A stretch of 64,000 nt of DNA from Dyadobacter pollutisoli (GTDB lineage: Bacteria > Bacteroidota > Bacteroidia > Cytophagales > Spirosomataceae), in NCBI RefSeq assembly GCF_026625565.1, contig NZ_CP112998.1, forward strand, positions 6,608,501-6,672,500. The letters run 5' to 3'. This document shows, in pieces, positions 53,230-61,938 of this stretch; the stretch's first letter is position 1; each line of letters begins with the position of its first letter. The translations under genes were made by a program, and so were the position numbers. The notes beneath the pieces are model-generated. The model searched no databases and was not told the origin of the DNA. It was given only the letters and a program-made list of their open reading frames with translations.

Positions 53230-53697
53230 ATGACAGAAATCCTTGTTCGAACGGCTACATTGTCCGATTTGCCCACATTAAGACGTTTTGAGCAAGGTGT
53301 AATCCTTGCCGAACGCCCTTTTGATCCTCTGATCAAAAATGATCCTGTTCACTATTATGATATCGAGGAAATGATCACCGCGCCCCATATCGAGATCGTA
53401 GTTGCAGAGCTGGCTGGTGAATTGGTTGGTTCTGGTTACGCACGAATTGAAAGGGCCAGGCACTATTTGAAGCATCAGCAGCATGCCTATCTTGGTTTTA
53501 TGTATGTAGAACCGGCCTATCGAGGACAGGGGGTGAATCAGAAGGTTATCGGGACATTAAAGCAATGGGCAATTTCTCAAAACATTACGGAGTTGCGGCT
53601 CGATGTGTATGACGCAAATATTGCAGCCATTAAAGCCTACGAAAAAACAGGTTTCACGAAGCATCTTATCGCCATGCGACTCGGCACTATTGACTGA
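53230..53697 (+). CDS. GNAT family N-acetyltransferase
   Basis: A 155-residue acetyltransferase. The acetyl-CoA motif A is LGFMYVEPAYRGQGVNQKVIGTLKQWA (RGQG binds the pyrophosphate), and the end YEKTGFTKHLIAM is motif B. The substrate cannot be inferred. Its end overlaps the convergent LysR gene by 11 bp. Confidence 0.9.
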   Translation: MTEILVRTATLSDLPTLRRFEQGVILAERPFDPLIKNDPVHYYDIEEMITAPHIEIVVAELAGELVGSGYARIERARHYLKHQQHAYLGFMYVEPAYRGQGVNQKVIGTLKQWAISQNITELRLDVYDANIAAIKAYEKTGFTKHLIAMRLGTID

Positions 53698-54559
53698 GAA
53701 AGGAAAGCATGTCATAGAATTTTTTTACTGCTTTCTTCTCATAGGCTTCTCTGAGGGAAATAATCATAATGGTTCGCCTCATGTTTTTTCCATCGATAGG
53801 GATACCGACCACATCCGGGTCGTTTACGCTGGTATCACTCAATATGGTGTGCCAATGCCCTGTTTTTACGATTTCAAATAACGTAGGGATATCATTGATC
53901 TCCATGCAAATATTCGGGACCAGATTTTTTTGACCAAATGACTCCTCGAAAAACTGTATCGTACTGCTGCCACTGAAAGGTAAAGCCAATGGCAGCTCGG
54001 CCACTTCCTGAAGAGATATATTGGTTTTTTGCGCCAAAGACGAATTTTTGGCAGTTACCAATACCATATTGGCTTTAAAAAGGGGCTGATACTTTAAATG
54101 AGGTTCTCTGGACTCTTCATGAAATGTGAGAATAAAGTCAAAATGGTGCAGATTGAGCCTTTCGAGAAGATCTTTTGTGGTGCCAAATACAATCTGGATT
54201 TTGATATTTGGATACTGACTGGCAAACTGTACCAATATTTTTGCGAAGAGAATTCGCATGGAATAAATCACACCGATCGTGACGTTTCCAGTATTCAGGT
54301 TTTTCAAATCTTGTAAAAGCAATAGGCCCGCATCAGCTCTGTTGATACTCTGCAAAGCATATTCACCAAACAGATTGCCCGCTTCGGTAAGTGTAATTCT
54401 TTTTCCAATACGGTTAAACAAAGGGACACTCAGTTCATCTTCAAGCTGCTTGATTTGCTGTGATAAAGTACTTTGACTGATATTCAAAGCCCTTGCGGCT
54501 TCCGTAAAATTCAATAACTCTTTGGCTTTCAGAAAATATTTGAGCTGTCTTAATTCCAT
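53687..54559 (-). CDS. LysR family transcriptional regulator
   Basis: A 290-residue regulator. The winged HTH is at 1-60 (LRQLKYFLKAKELLNFTEAARALNISQSTLSQQIKQLEDEL). The substrate-binding domain spans 90-290. It is divergent from the EthD-like gene with 122 bp between them; a perfect inverted repeat in that gap is a natural binding site. Autoregulation and control of the neighbour are inferred. Confidence 0.92.
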   Translation of the reverse strand: MELRQLKYFLKAKELLNFTEAARALNISQSTLSQQIKQLEDELSVPLFNRIGKRITLTEAGNLFGEYALQSINRADAGLLLLQDLKNLNTGNVTIGVIYSMRILFAKILVQFASQYPNIKIQIVFGTTKDLLERLNLHHFDFILTFHEESREPHLKYQPLFKANMVLVTAKNSSLAQKTNISLQEVAELPLALPFSGSSTIQFFEESFGQKNLVPNICMEINDIPTLFEIVKTGHWHTILSDTSVNDPDVVGIPIDGKNMRRTIMIISLREAYEKKAVKKFYDMLSFLSQ

Positions 54560-54573
54560 TTTTCTAAATCGGT

Positions 54574-54598
54574 TTTTTCGATTGTTTTCATCGAAAAA
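54574..54598. promoter_or_regulatory. Candidate LysR operator
   Basis: TTTTTCGAT and ATCGAAAAA form a perfect 9-bp inverted repeat with a 7-base gap. It lies 15 bp upstream of the LysR start codon and about 85 bp upstream of the divergent gene, and it includes T-N11-A pairs as in LysR boxes. Confidence 0.6.
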
Positions 54599-54604
54599 TA
54601 ACGT

Positions 54605-54635
54605 TTTGCAAATAAAGACAATATTTTAATATTTG
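54605..54635 (+). promoter_or_regulatory. Probable promoter of the EthD-like gene
   Basis: TTTG at 54605-54608 lies 19 bases before AATATTTG (54628-54635), one mismatch from TAnnTTTG. It sits next to the candidate LysR operator, as expected for a LysR-controlled promoter. Confidence 0.5.
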
Positions 54636-54681
54636 CGTAATTAACTCAAATTGAACATTTTAATACTTAAAACTATTGACC

Positions 54682-55089
54682 ATGAAATTAAAACTAATTG
54701 CATCTTTTTTCCTTTTAATCAGTTCTTTTGCGGCGTTTAGTCAGGAAAAGCAAAATAGTAGCGTTGTTGAAAAAGGCTTAACCAAAGTATCCGTTATGTA
54801 CCCATTTGCCGAAGGTAAGACCTTTAACATGGAGTACTATGAAACGAAGCACATGCCGATGGTAGCAGCGTTTTTAGGATCAAATTTGGTTAAATACACC
54901 ATCGAAAAGGGAGTTGCCAGCGGCATTCCTAACCAACCACTGCCTTTTATGGCGATTGGCACATTCTATATAAAAAGCCTGAGCGAGTATCAAGCAGCTA
55001 TCGGGCCAAACAGAGACGCCATTCGTGCCGATTTTGCAAATTACACCAATACCACCCCTGTCATTTTGGTTAGTGAGGTGGTAAGGTAA
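54682..55089 (+). CDS. Secreted EthD-like protein
   Basis: A 135-residue protein starting MKLKLIASFFLLISSFAAFSQ at 54682 (signal peptide). The mature part, VSVMYPFAEGKTFNMEYYETKHMPMVAAFLG... FMAIGTFYIKSLSEYQAAIGPNRDAIRADFANYTN, matches the EthD dimeric alpha-beta barrel family. EthD proteins are usually cytoplasmic; export is unusual. Its divergent LysR neighbour probably regulates it. Substrate is unknown. Confidence 0.82.
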   Translation: MKLKLIASFFLLISSFAAFSQEKQNSSVVEKGLTKVSVMYPFAEGKTFNMEYYETKHMPMVAAFLGSNLVKYTIEKGVASGIPNQPLPFMAIGTFYIKSLSEYQAAIGPNRDAIRADFANYTNTTPVILVSEVVR

Positions 55090-55108
55090 ACATAACGACG
55101 GGCTTCCT

Positions 55109-57772
55109 CTATTCACTTTTGAGCACCTCCACCGGATTGCTTCTCGCTGCCTTCATCGTCTGCGTGCCGATCATGATAAATGCGATCAGCATTACCACGA
55201 GGAAGCCAATGAACAGCTCGACGATCTGCACCGGAGTATGATAGGGGAAGTTCCTGAGTATAAAATTTTCGAAGAAAATGTAGGTTACAGGCAGCGCAAT
55301 GAGTGCCGATATCGACAAGAGTAACAGAAAACCGCGGCTCAATAAATAAACAAGGTTGACGGAGTCCGCACCCATCACTTTTCGGATACCGATCTCTTTT
55401 AACCTTGTTTCGGTTGTGAACACCACCATTCCGAACAATCCCATTGACGCAATGGAAATCGCGAGGACCGACAGGAACCCGATGATCTTGATCAGGACGG
55501 AAAATTCACTATATGCTTCTTCTATTGCTTCGTCATAGAATTCTGCTTCAAATGGATGGACATGGTCCACTTTTTTCCATGTAGACTCGATCTTGGCCAA
55601 TGTTGCCGGCATGTCGGAACTTTGTATTTTGACATTAATGAGCGCCCTGTCTTCCGGCGTCCAGGGCATGAATGCTACCGGTCCGATGAGGTTGTCGACC
55701 TTGCCATAATGAAAGTCTTTCATGACGCCAACAATGGTCATCTTGCGCCCATTTACTTTGAAATTGCTGAATGTTACCTTCTCTCCGATGGCTTTCTGGG
55801 GATCGTTGTTAGCAATGTTGAATCGCTTTAAAAACTGCTGGTTAACGATCACTTCGCTGGCAGCTTTGGCAGTAGTAGGCCGGGTAATAAAATTTCCCCC
55901 GGCGATAAGCTTGTATCCGTGCAGGGAAATGTAGTTTTCATCGACATTGTTGGTCATGACAAGGGCCGAATCTTGTGAATCTTTGTATTTCATTTGGCCG
56001 CCCCAGGCATTACCCACACTGGTGACAATGATCGACCGGGACAATGCAGTCACTTCCGGAATTTCGCTGAGTTCTTTGAGAAGTGCATCGGGCTTATTAC
56101 CCTGCATATCAATGTTCAGAATGTTTTCGGTGTTGAATCCCAGATCGAATGCGAGGATGTTTTTATACTGTACATAACCAATCGCAGTGGTGGTTATGAA
56201 GATCAGCGTGACCGTGTATTGAACCACCGCCAGGGCACGTCTGAGGGTAACGTGTTTGAATACTTTCACCGTCGACACATTCCTGAGCGCATTGATCGCG
56301 CTGGTTTTCGAAAAGAATATGGCTGGCATTAGACCGGCTATGGCTCCCACGGCGACCGAAAAAACGATAAAAGCTATCACCATAGCAGGGGTGAGGCTGA
56401 GCTTCACCGTGCGCTGCATCTCCGGTGCGATATTGATCAGCTGCGGCCTGAGGAAGAGAAATAGGAAGAAAGAAAGAAAAAGGGCGGCCAGGGAGATCAT
56501 GATCGCCTCAGCGAGGAACTGTTGCCGTACCTGGCTTTTCCCGGCGCCGATCGCCTTCCGAAGGCCTACTTCCTTAAACCGGCGCATGCCACGAGCAATG
56601 GACAGATTGGTATAGTTGAAACACGCAGACAATATCACAACCAATGCAAGCCCGCCGAGTACCCAGAGTACAATTGGAGGCATATGTGGGCCCACGGGAC
56701 CTCCCATACCTCCAACAAGATTTTCTCCAACCACGATATGATATAAAGGAAGAAGTTCAAGTTGGATCTTCGTGTTTTCCTCGGCTAAGTTTTCCTCCTT
56801 TGCTATTGCATTGAGCTGCGACTGAATGGAGGCGATGTCCGCATTTTCCGGTAGCATGAGATACACGTAGTTTGACCACATATTCGCCCATTGCTCGAAG
56901 TTCTTATCGCTTTTATTGAGCTGCTGCGCAGTTGACAGTGATACCAATGCTTCGAAACTGATATGGGAAAAGAATGGGACGTCCTTCATGACGCCGGTCA
57001 CCTGGTATTCGAGGGTATCAAATTTAATGGCCTTGCCGATCGCAGATGCATCGCCGAACAGCTTCTTTGCCGCCGTTTCCGTGAGAACGATCGAGTAGGG
57101 GTCTCGCAGCGCCGTTTCGGGATTGCCTTCCAACATGGGCAGCGTTAAGATCCTGAAAAGGGACGGTTCCGCCCAGAAGCCTTTGATAGGAAGAACACGA
57201 TCGCCGACCCTGGCATCCTGCGAAAAGTCACTGCGGATAATCGCTACCTCTTCAACACCGGTTACTTTGTCACGGATAAGCTTGCCGGTCTTGATGGAAG
57301 TCGTTCCAAACTTGCCTCCGGACGACGATTCGCCTTTGAAACTTGCTACGTTGGTGATGCGATAGATCCGCTCGCCATTTTTGTTGAACCTGTCGTACGA
57401 ACGCAGGTCAAGCGCGAATGCGATCAGCAATAACCCTACCGACATACTAATGGCAAGACCGACAATATTAATGGACGAGAACAGTTTGTTGCGCATTAAG
57501 CCGCGCCCAGATGTTTTGATGTAGCTTCCGATCATGATCCAGTTGATAAAAAGGTCGACAAATGATGGTTTTCGTACGGTATAAGTTCTGAAAAATTTGA
57601 TGGCATCTATCGCGTAAATCAGCTTCGCGCGCCGCGGCCCGACGGTCCGTACATTCCGCTCGAAATATTCGTTGAGATCTCCTATGAGGTCCTCCACAAG
57701 CCCTGGCTTACAATACCACTCTACAAATCGCTGTGCCCAGGCGGGCGGATGGTGCTGCTGGTTACGCTTCAT
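55109..57772 (-). CDS. FtsX-like ABC transporter permease with prefix domain
   Basis: An 887-residue MacB/FtsX-type permease. The N-terminal prefix (about 1-90, PPAWAQRFVEWYCKPGLVEDLIGDLNEYFERN) is the permease prefix domain 2 common in Cytophagales. A transmembrane helix at about 100-120 leads into a periplasmic MacB-PCD domain, then three helices, a second periplasmic domain and a final three-helix FtsX unit (LKEIGIRKVMGAD). No ATPase is adjacent. Such permeases occur in many copies per genome and may export signals or peptides; the cargo is not known. Confidence 0.88.
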   Translation of the reverse strand: MKRNQQHHPPAWAQRFVEWYCKPGLVEDLIGDLNEYFERNVRTVGPRRAKLIYAIDAIKFFRTYTVRKPSFVDLFINWIMIGSYIKTSGRGLMRNKLFSSINIVGLAISMSVGLLLIAFALDLRSYDRFNKNGERIYRITNVASFKGESSSGGKFGTTSIKTGKLIRDKVTGVEEVAIIRSDFSQDARVGDRVLPIKGFWAEPSLFRILTLPMLEGNPETALRDPYSIVLTETAAKKLFGDASAIGKAIKFDTLEYQVTGVMKDVPFFSHISFEALVSLSTAQQLNKSDKNFEQWANMWSNYVYLMLPENADIASIQSQLNAIAKEENLAEENTKIQLELLPLYHIVVGENLVGGMGGPVGPHMPPIVLWVLGGLALVVILSACFNYTNLSIARGMRRFKEVGLRKAIGAGKSQVRQQFLAEAIMISLAALFLSFFLFLFLRPQLINIAPEMQRTVKLSLTPAMVIAFIVFSVAVGAIAGLMPAIFFSKTSAINALRNVSTVKVFKHVTLRRALAVVQYTVTLIFITTTAIGYVQYKNILAFDLGFNTENILNIDMQGNKPDALLKELSEIPEVTALSRSIIVTSVGNAWGGQMKYKDSQDSALVMTNNVDENYISLHGYKLIAGGNFITRPTTAKAASEVIVNQQFLKRFNIANNDPQKAIGEKVTFSNFKVNGRKMTIVGVMKDFHYGKVDNLIGPVAFMPWTPEDRALINVKIQSSDMPATLAKIESTWKKVDHVHPFEAEFYDEAIEEAYSEFSVLIKIIGFLSVLAISIASMGLFGMVVFTTETRLKEIGIRKVMGADSVNLVYLLSRGFLLLLSISALIALPVTYIFFENFILRNFPYHTPVQIVELFIGFLVVMLIAFIMIGTQTMKAARSNPVEVLKSE

Positions 57773-58122
57773 TTTGCAATTAATTACTTAAATGTATGTA
57801 AAATGGTTTGATTATACATACAAAGCGTGATGATTAAATTTAATCCGTTTGGAAAAGCTGATAAAAGCAGCCGGGCTGTGCTGAGAAACGTTCATAGGGT
57901 ACCGGTAAGCTAGTAATACTGGCCAGAATAAACAATTTGCTTTGCAATGCATTAGTTTGTAATAAGTTACAAAATGTTTTTCCTTTTTTGCTTTTGCCTG
58001 TTTTCTTGGTTATTGTTTTAAAAAATCGTTGATTTAGCATACAATTGGAGCCAGCCTTTCTGCGAAGCAATCATACGAAACCAAACCAATTCAAAGAGTC
58101 GCAACTTTTAATTTCAACTCTT
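57773..58122. other. Divergent intergenic region of 350 bp
   Basis: This region separates the divergent permease and TPR lipoprotein genes. No gene, strong hairpin or clear Bacteroidota promoter box was seen. It must carry the promoters of both genes. Confidence 0.5.
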
Positions 58123-59859
58123 ATGAAGCCCAGTCATTGTTACCTTGCATTCATCACTTTTATCGCCTTGGCCTGTTTCAAAAAGCAGGAGGAAAAAGAA
58201 AGCCGGCAGCCCGACAGCACTTCTCGGATCACGGTTTGTTATAATCCCAAAACCACCGATTCTGAATGGTATAGTTCTGGAAAAAGGGCCCCCAGGCTCG
58301 AAGGACTGACAGGAATTGACTTCAAAATTTCGACATCCAACCCGGAAGTGCAGGCATATTTCAATCAGGGAATGATGCTTTCCTACGGTTTTAATCATGC
58401 CGAGGCTGCCCGGTCGTTTTATCAGGCCATCCGGCTGGATTCCACTTGTGCCATGGCCTACTGGGGTTTTGCCTATGTGCTGGGCCCCAACTATAATGCA
58501 GGCATGGAAGAAGGAAACTTCCAGCGTGCCTGGGAAGCCGGCAGGAAAGCGCAAATGCTGGCGGCCAAATGCACTCCAAAAGAACGCGCGCTGATCGGTG
58601 CAATAGGTACCCGGTACGCAAAAGTACCCCCTGCCGACAGGAAGCCGCTGGATATTGCTTACTCCAATGCAATGGAGAAAGTATATAAGCAGTATCCTTC
58701 CGACCCGGATATCGGAGCCCTGTATGCGGAATCGCTCATGGATCTGCACCCGTGGGACCTTTACGAAAAAAATACGAAAGCACCCAAAGCCTGGACGCCA
58801 GCGGTGACCACAGCGCTGGAAAACTTGTTGAAGAAGCACCCGCGGCACACAGGCGTGAACCACCTGCATATCCACGCCTATGAGGCCTCTGCGACACCCG
58901 AAAAAGCGATGGGGTCCGCCGCTCTGTTGGATTCGCTGGTTCCGGGCGCGGGGCATTTGCTGCATATGCCGTCGCACATTTACATCAACACCGGTGATTA
59001 TCATATGGGCTCGCTTTCCAATATCCGTGCTGTGAAAGCCGATAGCAATTACATCACAGCTTGCCATGCGCAGGGAGCCTACCCACTCACTTTATTTCCG
59101 CACAATTATCATTTTCTCGCTGCTACGGCTGCTATGGAGGGAAATTCGGAGCTGGCATGGTTAGCCGCGAGAAAAGTACAGCAATATACCGCCAAGGAGG
59201 TCATGCGGACACCGGGGTGGGGCACACTTCAGCATTACTACACGATACCTTATTATGTAGCCGTAAAGTTTTCGATGTGGGACACCATTCTTTCCATGCC
59301 TAAGCCGGGGGCCGATCTGGTATATCCGCGGGCAGTATGGCACTACGCCAGAGGGATGGCGTTTTTAGGTAAACATGACATGGCCCATGTTCAGGAAGAA
59401 ATGAGTAAGCTCCGTATGCTGGCAACGGATACCACCTTGCAGCACCTTACGATCTGGGATATAAATACTACCGCCGATCTGGTACAAATAGCCTCCAAAG
59501 TGTTGGCCGCAGGCATTGCCGCACAGCAAAACCAACTCGACAAAGCCTCCACACTACTTAGGGAGGCTGTTGCGATGGAGGACATGCTGAATTACAATGA
59601 GCCACCAGACTGGTTTTTCTCAGTCAGGCACCACCTTGGGGCGGTATTGCTCAAAGCTGGAAAAGGCGCGGAAGCCGAAAGGGTTTACCGTCAGGATTTG
59701 CTAACCTGGAAGAAAAACGGCTGGGCTCTGATAGGTCTCCACAATTCACTGGTGCAGCAAAAAAATACCGCTGAAGCGCAAAAGGTTAAATCCGCCTTTG
59801 ACCAGTCGTGGCAATATGCCGATATTAAAATCACGGCATCATCCAATATCGCGGATTAG
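58123..59859 (+). CDS. TPR-repeat lipoprotein
   Basis: A 578-residue lipoprotein starting MKPSHCYLAFITFIALACF at 58123 (lipobox ALAC, Cys18); an earlier in-frame start at 58045 adds non-signal residues. Helical repeats begin with EVQAYFNQGMMLSYGFNHAEAARSFYQAIRLDSTCAMAYWG and recur towards the C-terminus (AVLLKAGKGAEAERVYRQDLLTWKKNGWALIGL). A central conserved HLHIHAYEASATPEKA... HMPSHIYINTGDYH is histidine rich and resembles a family of metal-associated TPR proteins in Bacteroidota. No enzymatic function can be assigned. Confidence 0.8.
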   Translation: MKPSHCYLAFITFIALACFKKQEEKESRQPDSTSRITVCYNPKTTDSEWYSSGKRAPRLEGLTGIDFKISTSNPEVQAYFNQGMMLSYGFNHAEAARSFYQAIRLDSTCAMAYWGFAYVLGPNYNAGMEEGNFQRAWEAGRKAQMLAAKCTPKERALIGAIGTRYAKVPPADRKPLDIAYSNAMEKVYKQYPSDPDIGALYAESLMDLHPWDLYEKNTKAPKAWTPAVTTALENLLKKHPRHTGVNHLHIHAYEASATPEKAMGSAALLDSLVPGAGHLLHMPSHIYINTGDYHMGSLSNIRAVKADSNYITACHAQGAYPLTLFPHNYHFLAATAAMEGNSELAWLAARKVQQYTAKEVMRTPGWGTLQHYYTIPYYVAVKFSMWDTILSMPKPGADLVYPRAVWHYARGMAFLGKHDMAHVQEEMSKLRMLATDTTLQHLTIWDINTTADLVQIASKVLAAGIAAQQNQLDKASTLLREAVAMEDMLNYNEPPDWFFSVRHHLGAVLLKAGKGAEAERVYRQDLLTWKKNGWALIGLHNSLVQQKNTAEAQKVKSAFDQSWQYADIKITASSNIAD

Positions 59860-59889
59860 CATTCGCTAAATGATTTTGACGGATTGTTC

Positions 59890-61887
59890 TTATGGAGAAA
59901 AACGCACTACGAGCACCTTTTGAGTCTGCACAGTTCCAGCTTTCTTCCTGATTTGCGCCAGGTAAATGCCGGGCGTGAGGCCATCAACCGAAACAGATGT
60001 TTTTCTATCTCCAAAGGCGCGAAACATGATTTGTCCGGCACTGTTGACCATCGTGATGGATTCTATGTTTGCTGCATCCGCGGGGTTACAGTATAGTTTG
60101 TCGGATACGGGGTTAGGGTAGAGGATAATACGGGGGTTATTGCCAAATGACAGACTAATAATCCTGCTGTATGCAAAACTGCGGTCAAGGCCGTCCGAGG
60201 CATGATCCACCATTTTGAGGCGGTACAGGTTTTCGTGGCCCGGAGAATCTTCGTGCCACGGATTATAATCTGTAAATGAATATGACCGGAGCTGATCACT
60301 TTTAACGGCGGCCAATACACGTCCCAGAGTATCCCAGACGCGCCCATCGCCACTCTTTTGAATATCGAAGTAGTCTGAATTGCTTTCCATTGTCGTGGCC
60401 CAGGTTAGCAGCACCTGGTTTTCGTTTTTGACCGCGTTAAAGGTGGTGAGCGTAACAGGGAGCGGTTCAACCATTCCAAAAATATAAGCAGATCCGGCAC
60501 TTTCTAAAGTATTGGCTTCCAATGCATCTTCGTCATCACCTGGCATACCTACAAAAATGTAGCTGGCACTGATTGAAACCGACCATCCAAATGCATCACT
60601 GGGGGCACGTAAAGAGGCGACAATTTTTTGCTGAAATCCCCAATTTCCAATACCGCCCAGGTCTTTCTTAAAAATATAGGCCGAGCCCGCGCCTCCTATA
60701 TTGTTAGCCTCCGAGGCATCTTCATCCTCCGTGGGAGCTCCCACAATCAAGTAGTCTTGTGTGATGGACACAGAAAGACCAAAGAAATCACCACTTTTCC
60801 GTACTGGTGCGGTAATCTTTTTGATTTCCCCCCAATTATCCGTGCCTCCTTCTTCTTTTTTGAAGATGTAGACAGATCCGGCATCGGCAAGGGTATTCAA
60901 TTCGGCCGCGTCTTCGTTTTCCTGTGGTGCCCCTACGATGGCGTAACTTGCACCAATTGATACCGCCGAAGCGAAATGATCAGTTGCTTCCCGGACGGGA
61001 GCCGTAAATTTTTTGATTTGTCCCCAGTTTTCACTGCCGCCCTGATCCTTTTTAAAAATATAAGCCGAGCCCGCTTCATTTATGGGATTTGCTTCGTTGG
61101 CATCTTCGCTGTCCCTGGGGGAGCCAACAATGACATAATCTCCGTCAATTGATACATCTTCACCGAAGAGATCACCTGCGCCGCGCGTGGAAGCCGTAAT
61201 TTTTTTAATCAATCCCCAGTTATCGGAGCCGCCCTGGTCTTTTTTAAATATGTATGCTGCCCCGGATTGAAGTAAAGTATTAAGTTCGTCTGAGTCCTGA
61301 TCTTCGTTATTAACCCCGACAACCAGGTAATCGCCATTGATTGAAACTGCTCTGCCAAAAAAATCATTTTCGGCGCGAACGGGTGCCACAACTTTTTTGA
61401 TCAAACCCCAGTTTCCTGATCCTCCCTGGTCTTTTTTGAAGATATATACCGCGCCGGCACCACCAACCACATTTGATTCCGAAGCGTCCAGTGATTCGAG
61501 TTCGGCGCCAACGACCGCATAATCACCAGCGATTGAGACTGATCCTCCAAAAATTTCGGCATCACGAACCGGAGATGTGATCTTCTTTACCTGAGCCCAG
61601 GTACCTGCATTATTGAAAAGAATATAGGCTGCACCTGCATTTGAGATCAAATTTAGACCATCCGCGTCAGTATCGTTGAAGCGGGAGCCGGCAATGGCAT
61701 AATTCCCGGATATGGCAACATCCCCGCCATAGTTGGCCTGAATATGCCTTGACGAACTTCCACCGTTGTTTTGTGCTGTAATTTTGATAATCTCACTCCA
61801 ATCTTGTGCAAAAGCATCAGAAGCGCCGGTCAGGAAAATGATGTAAAAAAGAATCACCCTCATGGAGGATTTAAAAGGAGGTTCCAT
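59890..61887 (-). CDS. Secreted seven-repeat beta-propeller protein with T9SS domain (copy 1)
   Basis: A 665-residue exported protein. The signal peptide is MRVILFYIIFLTGASDAFAQ within the first 28 residues; the start at 61887 is chosen because the paralog begins in the same way. Seven repeats of about 64 residues (GDYAVVGA..., AYIFKKDQGGSGNWG, Asp/Glu-rich loop) resemble FG-GAP propeller blades. An FN3-like module (LPVTLTTFNAVKNENQVLLTWATT... LYRLKMVDHASDGLDRSFAYSR) and a T9SS signal (LYPNPVSDKLYCNP... GIYLAQIRKKAGTVQTQKVLVVR) follow. Ligand and role are unknown. Confidence 0.87.
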   Translation of the reverse strand: MEPPFKSSMRVILFYIIFLTGASDAFAQDWSEIIKITAQNNGGSSSRHIQANYGGDVAISGNYAIAGSRFNDTDADGLNLISNAGAAYILFNNAGTWAQVKKITSPVRDAEIFGGSVSIAGDYAVVGAELESLDASESNVVGGAGAVYIFKKDQGGSGNWGLIKKVVAPVRAENDFFGRAVSINGDYLVVGVNNEDQDSDELNTLLQSGAAYIFKKDQGGSDNWGLIKKITASTRGAGDLFGEDVSIDGDYVIVGSPRDSEDANEANPINEAGSAYIFKKDQGGSENWGQIKKFTAPVREATDHFASAVSIGASYAIVGAPQENEDAAELNTLADAGSVYIFKKEEGGTDNWGEIKKITAPVRKSGDFFGLSVSITQDYLIVGAPTEDEDASEANNIGGAGSAYIFKKDLGGIGNWGFQQKIVASLRAPSDAFGWSVSISASYIFVGMPGDDEDALEANTLESAGSAYIFGMVEPLPVTLTTFNAVKNENQVLLTWATTMESNSDYFDIQKSGDGRVWDTLGRVLAAVKSDQLRSYSFTDYNPWHEDSPGHENLYRLKMVDHASDGLDRSFAYSRIISLSFGNNPRIILYPNPVSDKLYCNPADAANIESITMVNSAGQIMFRAFGDRKTSVSVDGLTPGIYLAQIRKKAGTVQTQKVLVVRFSP

Positions 61888-61938
61888 ATAAGTTAAGTTT
61901 AATAGATTGAAAGCAAGTGTGATAGTTAGTTGGTGGGG

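Noticed and set aside
58114..59067. A 317-codon minus-strand frame opposite the TPR lipoprotein
   Set aside because: It mirrors the coding bias of the lipoprotein gene and has no recognisable domains.
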